In this document: positions 1 through 3,808 of the stretch, one piece after another
How the letters are laid out: each line of letters begins with the position of its first letter
Position numbering within the stretch: position 1 is the stretch's first letter
Origin: an uncultured Eubacteriales bacterium
GTDB lineage: Bacteria > Bacillota > Clostridia > Christensenellales > Borkfalkiaceae
Direction of reading: 5' to 3'
NCBI GenBank assembly: GCA_949745625.1
Contig: CATJZR010000056.1
Location: forward strand, 1 to 5,645
DNA: 5,645 nt
Program-made: the position numbers and the translations under genes
Notes under the pieces: generated by a model
Seen by the model: the letters and a program-made list of their open reading frames with translations, nothing else
Told to the model about the DNA's origin: nothing
Databases searched by the model: none

Positions 1-225
1 AAATTTACCGAAAAGCTGCAGCCCGTTTCCGTCGAAAATCAGTCTTTTGCCGTCTATGTAGGTATGCCTGCATTCGTAACGCTGTTTCCAGCATTCCATC
101 GCGGGGCGCGCAAGCTGAAGCGTAATAAAGCTGACTAAAAAAGCAACCAGCCCTATCAGTTTTCTCACGATTGCGCCGCCCGTATAGCGTGACAGCTCCT
201 GATTGTCCTGCAAAGTATTATCCAT
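1..225 (-). CDS. DUF898-type membrane protein, N-terminal part (runs off the left edge)
   Basis: 75 codons are visible, read leftwards from ATG at 225; the 3' end is outside the window. The start is fixed by an AAAGGAGG-type Shine-Dalgarno (complement of 231-238) five bases upstream. The protein begins MDNTLQDNQELSRYTGGAIV. It has a hydrophobic helix at about residues 22-40 (KLIGLVAFLVSFITLQLA), then a Trp/Tyr/Arg stretch and the segment HTYIDGKRLIFDGNGLQLFG at about 54-73. This order of helix, 'W..RYE..HT.I.G.RL.F.G.G.QLFG' matches my memory of Firmicutes DUF898 (YjgN-like) proteins, whose function is unknown. It is probably an integral membrane protein of which only the first segment is seen. 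It is divergent from the XRE regulator at 318, and its promoter carries two palindromes, so repression by that regulator is likely. The family call is from memory of the motif. Confidence 0.72.
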   Translation of the reverse strand, partial: MDNTLQDNQELSRYTGGAIVRKLIGLVAFLVSFITLQLARPAMECWKQRYECRHTYIDGKRLIFDGNGLQLFGKF

Positions 226-244
226 AAAAACCTCCTTTGGTCCC

Positions 245-265
245 AAACTACCAAAATGGTAGTTT
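245..265. promoter_or_regulatory. Operator-like palindrome 1, at the DUF898 transcription start
   Basis: Perfect 8-base arms AAACTACC-N5-GGTAGTTT around AAAAT. It covers about +1 to +21 of the predicted leftward transcript. Its centre (255) is 31 bp from that of palindrome 2 (286), close to three helical turns, so two dimers would lie on the same face of the DNA. Confidence 0.8.
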
Positions 266-272
266 TTGAATA

Positions 273-301
273 ATTATATTACCAAAATGGTAATATGTCA
301 A
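273..301 (-). promoter_or_regulatory. Consensus promoter of the DUF898 gene
   Basis: On the minus strand, TTGACA (301-296), a 17-base spacer and TATAAT (278-273) match the sigma-70/sigma-A consensus at all 12 positions. The predicted transcription start is near 266, giving a leader of about 40 bases that contains the strong Shine-Dalgarno. A promoter this strong normally needs a repressor, and palindromes occupy its spacer and its start region. Confidence 0.88.
276..296. promoter_or_regulatory. Operator-like palindrome 2, inside the -35/-10 spacer
   Basis: Perfect 8-base arms ATATTACC-N5-GGTAATAT with centre AAAAT. It overlaps the -35/-10 spacer of the leftward promoter and the end bases of both boxes, so a bound dimer would exclude RNA polymerase. 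It shares the core TACCAAAATGGTA with palindrome 1. The likely ligand is the XRE protein encoded at 318 (inference from position). Confidence 0.8.
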
Positions 302-317
302 GTGGGTAAAGAATAAT

Positions 318-530
318 ATGAAAATAATTTTGGGGGAACGGTTAAAAGAACTTAGAGAGGACAGGGGATACACGCAGAAGCAACTGTCGGATAAGCTTGG
401 CTTAAACAGCGTAACCTATCTGCATTACGAAAAGGAACAGCGCGAGCCTCCGCTTTCGCTGCTCGCGGAAATCGCCGCGTTTTACGGCGTTTCCGTGGAC
501 TATCTGCTAGGACTGAACGACGACGGCTGA
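318..530 (+). CDS. XRE-family (Cro/CI) HTH transcriptional regulator, small
   Basis: A 70-aa protein that is almost entirely one HTH_3/Cro-CI domain. LGERLKELREDRGYTQKQLS (5-24) holds helix 1 and the start of helix 2, with the typical 'R..RG.TQ.QL' pattern. The recognition helix is around 30-38 (NSVTYLHYE), and EPPLSLLAEIAAFYGVSVDYLLG (43-65) is the typical tail. The length fits stand-alone phage-type repressors. ATG at 318 fits the family N-terminus, but no good Shine-Dalgarno precedes it; GTGGG at 302-306 is weak and distant. A weak TTGAAT-19-TAATAT promoter (266-296) may drive it and would overlap palindrome 2, implying autoregulation. It probably represses the divergent DUF898 gene. A strong terminator follows nine bases after the stop. 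Confidence 0.9.
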   Translation: MKIILGERLKELREDRGYTQKQLSDKLGLNSVTYLHYEKEQREPPLSLLAEIAAFYGVSVDYLLGLNDDG

Positions 531-538
531 TAAATGCT

Positions 539-572
539 GCGCTCCCGCGACAAAAAGTCGCGGGAGCGCTTT
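539..572 (+). terminator. Intrinsic terminator after the XRE gene
   Basis: A perfect 13-bp GC-rich stem (539-551 with 557-569), loop AAAAA, then TTT. It begins nine bases after the stop at 530. The T tract is short, but the stem is very stable. It may also act leftwards for the remnant whose stop is at 575-577. Confidence 0.82.
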
Positions 573-574
573 AA

Positions 575-718
575 CTAAATGAAATTTATTACTGTCAGAG
601 AAATTATTAAACCGAATACTGTAATAAGCGGTAAAACCGTCAAAGGAACAATCAGCCACTTTACGCCGTATTTCAGTTCGGCAAGCTTTTCGGGCGAGAG
701 ATTGCCTTTTGCCGATAA
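575..718 (-). pseudogene. Remnant of a small membrane protein (C-terminal tail without a start)
   Basis: Minus-strand frame ending in TAG at 577-575 encodes about 47 residues: an amphipathic stretch, SPEKLAELKYGVKW, followed by a hydrophobic helix, LIVPLTVLPLITVFGLIISL, and the tail TVINFI. This reads like a real membrane-protein C-terminus. No ATG, GTG or TTG lies in frame before it: the frame stays open into the hairpin at 715-744 and towards the glpK promoter. I take it as the surviving tail of a disrupted gene. Alternatives are chance, or a small protein using a rare start. Its parent family is not recognised. Confidence 0.4.
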
Positions 719-744
719 ACGCCGCCCTTTCGGGCGGCGTTTAT
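715..744. terminator. Hairpin upstream of the glpK promoter, possibly a bidirectional terminator
   Basis: Perfect 13-bp stem ATAAACGCCGCCC / GGGCGGCGTTTAT with loop TTTC. The A and T runs lie inside the stem, so either strand gives a GC stem running into U residues. It separates the membrane-protein remnant from the glpK promoter 11 bases downstream and would insulate glpK from upstream transcription. Confidence 0.6.
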
Positions 745-754
745 GCTGTAAGAC

Positions 755-783
755 TTGAAATTTTATAATAACCGTGTTATAAT
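755..783 (+). promoter_or_regulatory. glpK promoter, predicted to give a leaderless mRNA
   Basis: TTGAAA (755-760), a 17-base spacer, TATAAT (778-783). Only CAAGCT separates the -10 box from the ATG at 790, so the expected start point is the A of the ATG itself. A second TATAAT occurs at 764-769 but lacks a good -35 at the right spacing. Neither choice leaves room for a Shine-Dalgarno; none is visible. Confidence 0.8.
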
Positions 784-789
784 CAAGCT

Positions 790-2271
790 ATGGGAAATTT
801 TATACTTTCTATAGACCAAGGGACGACGAGCTCGCGCGCGGTAATATTCGATAAGGACGCGCACGTCCGCGCTATCGCCCAACAGGAATTTAAGCAGATA
901 TACCCCAAGGCGGGCTGGGTCGAACATTCGGCGCAGGATATTCTGGGTTCGGTTATGGCGGTGGTTGCCGAGGCGGTCGTACGCGCCGAAATAACTGCCG
1001 AGGATATATCCGCGATAGGCATTACCAACCAGCGCGAAACGACGCTTGTATGGGATGCAAAGACGGGCAAACCCGTTTGTAACGCCATAGTCTGGCAGTG
1101 TCGACGCACCGCGGACTACTGCGAAAAGCTGAAAAAAGACTACGGCGATTTTATTTACGAAAAAACGGGGCTGATTCCAGACGCGTACTTTTCGGCAACC
1201 AAGCTTAAATGGATACTTGACAACGTAGAGGACGCGCGTGGTCGCGCCGAGCGTGGCGAGCTGCTTTTCGGCACGGTCGATACGTTCTTAATGTGGCACC
1301 TTACCAAGGGCGCGGTTTTTGCAACCGACTGTACCAACGCAGCACGCACCATGCTGTACAATATACATACCTTAAAATGGGATGAAGAGCTGTTGCGCCT
1401 TTTCGATATACCGGCGCGTATGCTCCCCGCGGTTCAGCCCTCGGGCAGCTTTTTCGGATATACCGACAAGAGCGTGCTCGGCAGTCCCGTAAAAATTTGC
1501 AGCGCCGTCGGCGACCAGCAGGCTGCGCTGTTCGGTCACCTCTGCGTAAAGGAGGGCGACCTTAAAAACACGTACGGAACGGGCTGCTTCCTGTTGATGA
1601 ACACGGGCGAAAAGCCCGTCAAAAGCCGCAACGGATTAGTTACCACGCTTGGGGCGTCGCTTTCCGAAAGGCCGCCGTACGTTCTCGAGGGTTCGGTTTT
1701 CGTCGGCGGCGCGGTGGTGCAGTGGCTGAGGGACGGGCTTAAAATAATAGAAAAAGCCGACGACAGCGAAACGCTTGCCGAAAGCGTAGGGGATAACGGC
1801 GGGGTTTACGTCGTACCCGCGTTTACGGGACTCGGCGCGCCGTACTGGGACGGCGGTGCAAGGGGCACTATTACGGGCATTACACGCGGAACTTCCAAGG
1901 CGCACGTCGTGCGCGCCGCGCTTGAAAGCATTGCCTATCAGGTGGCGGATTTGGTTGACGCAATGAAGAGGGATGCAGGGGTGGAAATATCGCGCCTTGC
2001 CGTCGACGGCGGTGCAAGCAAAAATAATTTTCTGTTGCAGTTCCAGTCGGACATACTCAACTGCGAGACCGTGCGCCCGCAGACGGTAGAGACCACCGCG
2101 CTCGGCGCGGCGTTCCTTGCGGGGCTCGCCTCGGGGCTTTGGAACGATACCGACGAAATCCGCGAGACCGTGCGCACGGGCAGAGTTTTCCGTCCGGATA
2201 TGTCCGAAGAGCGTCGCCGCGCCCTGCTCGGCGGTTGGGCTAAGGCGTTGCGTCAGACCCAGACTCGATAA
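790..2271 (+). CDS. glpK: Glycerol kinase
   Basis: ATP:glycerol 3-phosphotransferase (EC 2.7.1.30), cytoplasmic, first step of glycerol use to sn-glycerol 3-phosphate. The 493-aa length is full for the family. Both FGGY-kinase signatures are present: YFSATKLKWILDN (133-145) and GGASKNNFLLQFQSDIL (407-423). The N-terminal phosphate loop is DQGTTSSRAVIFD (9-21). Glycerol-contact motifs are QRETT (81-85), VWQCRRT (101-107) and Y133; the catalytic Asp is D242 in GDQQAALFG, and NTYGTGCF follows at 260-267. The start is set by the family N-terminus; there is no ribosome binding site, and the promoter ends six bases before it. The loop before GDQQ (about 223-236) has neither the His phosphorylated by HPr in many Gram-positive enzymes nor the E. 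coli GGKGGTR fructose-bisphosphate loop. It is monocistronic, with no glpF or glpD neighbour visible. Confidence 0.97.
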   Translation: MGNFILSIDQGTTSSRAVIFDKDAHVRAIAQQEFKQIYPKAGWVEHSAQDILGSVMAVVAEAVVRAEITAEDISAIGITNQRETTLVWDAKTGKPVCNAIVWQCRRTADYCEKLKKDYGDFIYEKTGLIPDAYFSATKLKWILDNVEDARGRAERGELLFGTVDTFLMWHLTKGAVFATDCTNAARTMLYNIHTLKWDEELLRLFDIPARMLPAVQPSGSFFGYTDKSVLGSPVKICSAVGDQQAALFGHLCVKEGDLKNTYGTGCFLLMNTGEKPVKSRNGLVTTLGASLSERPPYVLEGSVFVGGAVVQWLRDGLKIIEKADDSETLAESVGDNGGVYVVPAFTGLGAPYWDGGARGTITGITRGTSKAHVVRAALESIAYQVADLVDAMKRDAGVEISRLAVDGGASKNNFLLQFQSDILNCETVRPQTVETTALGAAFLAGLASGLWNDTDEIRETVRTGRVFRPDMSEERRRALLGGWAKALRQTQTR

Positions 2272-2303
2272 AATAAGAGGAACGCTCAGTTCCTCTTATT
2301 TTT
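2270..2303. terminator. Bidirectional terminator shared by glpK and the convergent gene
   Basis: A 14-bp stem (2270-2283 with 2289-2302), loop GCTCA and a T run at 2299-2303. It overlaps the last base pair of the glpK stop codon. On the minus strand the stem is followed by TTTTATCG, so it can end transcription both ways. The stop codon of the convergent gene (2288-2286) is inside the loop. Confidence 0.88.
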
Positions 2304-2891
2304 AAGATAAATTTTGAAAGCCTTTTTATCGGGCACGCCGCCCGAAATAATAGCAACCGATTTGTGCTTGCCCTCTATAACGTACCCGACGTCGGCGTAC
2401 CTTGCGCCGCGCTCGTAAAGTCTGCAAAACGAAACGGTAAGGCGGTTGCAAATAGTGGTGGTAATCGATGCGCTCCGCGCGGCGTTCAGCCGCTTAAACG
2501 CCGAAAAATCGAAGGTAAGCCCGTCCTTGTAGCCGTTCGCGTTCATTGTGAAAATGCAGCCGTTGCGATAAATGCGGAATGTCAGACTGTCGCGCTCGGG
2601 GTGCATTGCCTGCGGGTTTTCAAGGCAGATTGCCAAAACGTAATCGGATATTATTCTTTCGGCGCGGGCACCGTATTTAATGTTGCAAAGCGCCGCTCCT
2701 GCCGCTCCCGCCACGATAAGCGCAGGCGGCAATGCAAAGGACAGGTATAGCAGCGCGTCCAAGTTGCGCGCACGCGCCAGCGGGTAGCACACGGCAAACA
2801 GTATTAACCCCGCGGCGGCGACGGCAAGGAAAACCGTTCCTATAAGCTCGCCGCGCTTTACGCCCTTAATTCTATTTTCGTCAAGAACCAT
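2286..2891 (-). CDS. Hypothetical membrane protein with two N-terminal helices and a soluble C-terminal domain
   Basis: A 201-aa protein not recognised. A short basic N-terminus (RIKGVKRGE) precedes helix 1 (about 17-37) and helix 2 (about 46-69, LLYLSFALPPALIVAGAAGA); these form a hairpin, leaving both ends probably in the cytoplasm. Residues 72-201 look like a soluble alpha/beta domain with alternating strands (DSLTFRIYRNGCIFTMNA, GLTFDFSAFKRL, SVAIISGG) and a basic end (KIYLKNKRN). The helix-hairpin-plus-domain plan resembles PH-like or YcxB-like membrane proteins, but no motif proves this. ATG at 2891 has no Shine-Dalgarno; the promoter's -10 box ends six bases before it. The final codons lie inside the shared terminator stem. 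It is divergent from the HNH gene at 2947, with 55 bp between. Confidence 0.75.
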   Translation of the reverse strand: MVLDENRIKGVKRGELIGTVFLAVAAAGLILFAVCYPLARARNLDALLYLSFALPPALIVAGAAGAALCNIKYGARAERIISDYVLAICLENPQAMHPERDSLTFRIYRNGCIFTMNANGYKDGLTFDFSAFKRLNAARSASITTTICNRLTVSFCRLYERGARYADVGYVIEGKHKSVAIISGGVPDKKAFKIYLKNKRN

Positions 2892-2897
2892 AACAAT

Positions 2898-2927
2898 ATT
2901 TTAACCGCTATCGCGGCGGTTAGTCAA
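2898..2927 (-). promoter_or_regulatory. Promoter of the membrane-protein gene, predicted leaderless
   Basis: On the minus strand: TTGACT (2927-2922), an 18-base spacer, TAAAAT (2903-2898), then six bases ATTGTT and the ATG at 2891. The expected start point coincides with the start codon, and no ribosome binding site exists. Confidence 0.62.
2902..2922. repeat. Inverted repeat inside the promoter spacer
   Basis: Seven-base arms TAACCGC (2902-2908) and GCGGTTA (2916-2922) around TATCGCG. It fills the -35/-10 spacer of the leftward promoter, in the intergenic space between the divergent membrane and HNH genes. It could be an operator; no regulator for it is visible nearby. Confidence 0.5.
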
Positions 2928-2946
2928 GCATATAAGAGGAATTAAA

Positions 2947-3375
2947 ATGAAACTGGATTTCGAAATGGTACCAGACAGCTGCTGGTACTCGAATTTAAGA
3001 AGCATACTTTCACCCGCGCAATGGGACGCCGTGCGCAGGGACGCATATTCCCGCGCGCAGGGCAAATGTATGATTTGCGGCGCGCCCGCAAGCCGTTTGG
3101 AGGCGCACGAGCGCTGGTCGTACGACGAGAAAGACTGCGTTCAAAAGCTTGAAACGGTCGTCGCGGTCTGCAAAAGCTGTCACGAGGTTATACATATCGG
3201 CAGAACCTCGCTTACGGGCGGGGAAGAACGCGCTTGCGCTCACTTTATGAAGGTAAACGGCTGCTCGTACACGGAATATCGCAAAGCTCTCGGTATAGCG
3301 ACGGAAGCACACCGCCGCAGAAACGCCGTTGCTGAATGGAAACTTGACATTTCCTGGTTAAAAAGATTTACCTGA
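2947..3375 (+). CDS. Small HNH-type zinc-binding protein (putative HNH endonuclease family)
   Basis: A 142-aa protein. The N-terminal segment VPDSCWYSNLRSILSPAQWD (8-27) is a conserved-looking lead-in. An HNH/treble-clef core follows: C41-x2-C44, then EAHERWSYDE (52-61, with H54 as candidate catalytic His), VCKSCHEVIHIG (74-85) with C75, C78, H79 and H83. The four Cys would bind zinc. I recall stand-alone bacterial HNH proteins with the same WYSN / EAHE.WSYD / CHEVKHIG pattern and unknown biological role; nuclease activity is not shown here. The start is supported by AAGAGGA (2934-2940) six bases before ATG. TATAAG at 2931-2936 overlaps it and could be a -10 box, but no -35 fits. No terminator hairpin follows directly. 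The gene seems to be a single transcription unit. Confidence 0.82.
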   Translation: MKLDFEMVPDSCWYSNLRSILSPAQWDAVRRDAYSRAQGKCMICGAPASRLEAHERWSYDEKDCVQKLETVVAVCKSCHEVIHIGRTSLTGGEERACAHFMKVNGCSYTEYRKALGIATEAHRRRNAVAEWKLDISWLKRFT

Positions 3376-3408
3376 TTCGCATATTATATACTATTTTGAC
3401 GAATTAGT

Positions 3409-3436
3409 TTGACTTATGGCATAAATATGATAAAAT
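3409..3436 (+). promoter_or_regulatory. Rightward promoter-like sequence with no gene behind it
   Basis: TTGACT (3409-3414), 16-base spacer, TGA-TAAAAT extended -10 (3428-3436). It matches the promoter before the repeat-protein gene at 21 of 29 positions (3408-3436 against 3741-3769) with the same spacing. The predicted start near 3443 faces the hairpin at 3470 and the 3' end of the opposing XRE gene, so it may be a duplicated relic or make a short antisense RNA. Confidence 0.45.
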
Positions 3437-3452
3437 ATATGTGGACGAAAAT

Positions 3453-3472
3453 ATCTTTTAATATTAAAAGAT
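3453..3472. repeat. 20-bp perfect palindrome
   Basis: ATCTTTTAATATTAAAAGAT is fully self-complementary with no spacer. It overlaps the base of the terminator stem at 3470-3497 by three bases and provides that terminator's T tract on the minus strand. It lies at about +10 to +30 of the orphan promoter at 3409-3436, so it could also be a protein site. Confidence 0.7.
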
Positions 3473-3497
3473 GCGTAACGCCATAGCGTTACGCATC
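3462..3497 (-). terminator. Intrinsic terminator after the second XRE gene
   Basis: A perfect 12-bp stem GATGCGTAACGC / GCGTTACGCATC (3470-3481 with 3486-3497), four-base loop, starting one base after the minus-strand stop at 3501-3499. On the minus strand it is followed by TTTTAAT. Confidence 0.85.
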
Positions 3498-3498
3498 G

Positions 3499-3708
3499 TC
3501 AAAACTCTTTTTTGCCGACAAGCTCGTCGATAGATATTTCGAATATGTCGCTAAGTGTCCAAAGGTTTGAGAGGGTGGGCTCCATATTGCTTTTTTCCCA
3601 CTCGCTTATGCATTGTTGGGTTACGCCTGTCATCTCGGCAAGCTCGGCTTGCGAAAGCTTGTTTTCGGCGCGCAGCGATTTCAGATTGCTGCCAAAACTG
3701 TTTTTCAT
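3499..3708 (-). CDS. XRE-family (Cro/CI) HTH transcriptional regulator, small
   Basis: A 69-aa protein, essentially one HTH_3 domain. GSNLKSLRAENKLSQAELAE (6-25) covers helix 1 and helix 2. MTGVTQQCISEWEKSNMEP (26-44) holds the turn and recognition helix, with the typical 'Q..IS.WE....EP' signature. SNLWTLSDIFEISIDELVG (47-65) is the usual tail. I chose ATG at 3708; an in-frame TTG lies immediately upstream at 3711. Neither has a Shine-Dalgarno and no good promoter can be assigned, so leaderless or weak translation is possible. It diverges from the repeat-protein gene at 3809, and the 16-bp palindrome at 3720-3735 lies between them, so it probably regulates that gene and itself. A tight terminator follows its stop. 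Confidence 0.88.
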   Translation of the reverse strand: MKNSFGSNLKSLRAENKLSQAELAEMTGVTQQCISEWEKSNMEPTLSNLWTLSDIFEISIDELVGKKEF

Positions 3709-3719
3709 CAATATTAGTA

Positions 3720-3735
3720 CACAAGTTTACTTGTG
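3720..3735. promoter_or_regulatory. Candidate operator palindrome between the XRE gene and the repeat-protein promoter
   Basis: CACAAG-TTTA-CTTGTG, perfect six-base arms. It sits 11 bases upstream of the XRE start codon and 6 bases before the -35 box of the rightward promoter. The half-site TTGTGA (3731-3736) recurs at 3758-3763 and 3768-3773, the last two being exactly 10 bp apart and overlapping the -10 region. Confidence 0.6.
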
Positions 3736-3741
3736 AATTAT

Positions 3742-3769
3742 TTGACTTACAGAATAATTGTGATATTTT
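3742..3769 (+). promoter_or_regulatory. Promoter of the CxxCG-repeat protein gene
   Basis: TTGACT (3742-3747), 16-base spacer, TGA-TATTTT extended -10 (3761-3769). Predicted start is near 3776, leaving a leader of about 33 bases with a very strong Shine-Dalgarno. TTGTGA direct repeats overlap the -10 region and could be regulator half-sites. Confidence 0.65.
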
Positions 3770-3796
3770 GTGAATATACTTCATCGCCTTACGTTC

Positions 3797-3805
3797 AGGA
3801 GGAGG
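3797..3805 (+). promoter_or_regulatory. Strong ribosome binding site that sets the start at 3809
   Basis: AGGAGGAGG lies three bases before the ATG at 3809 (six if the first AGGAGG is used). It rules out the in-frame GTG at 3770, which has no such site and lies at the -10 box. Confidence 0.9.
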
Positions 3806-3808
3806 CTT

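Noticed and set aside
318..530. Toxin-antitoxin reading of the XRE gene
   Set aside because: No toxin-sized gene (RelE, HigB, HipA type) adjoins it; the partner is a divergent membrane protein, and the operators fit simple repression.
1636..2177. Minus-strand open frames within glpK
   Set aside because: They are antisense to a strongly conserved enzyme and have no start signals.
2364..2750. Plus-strand open frame of 128 codons opposite the membrane-protein gene
   Set aside because: No ribosome binding site or recognisable domain; the minus-strand frame has a promoter, membrane helices and a terminator.
2968..2988. Hairpin GTACCAG-N7-CTGGTAC near the 5' end of the HNH gene
   Set aside because: It lies wholly in coding sequence, where the amino acids (VPDSCWY) match a conserved-looking family motif; regulation is possible but unsupported.
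3010..3312. Minus-strand open frame opposite the HNH gene
   Set aside because: The plus strand has the complete C/H zinc motif and a ribosome binding site; the antisense product has no recognisable feature.
3770..3808. Upstream in-frame GTG start for the repeat protein (13 extra residues)
   Set aside because: It overlaps the -10 region, has no ribosome binding site and would put basic residues before the signal helix; the ATG at 3809 has AGGAGGAGG.
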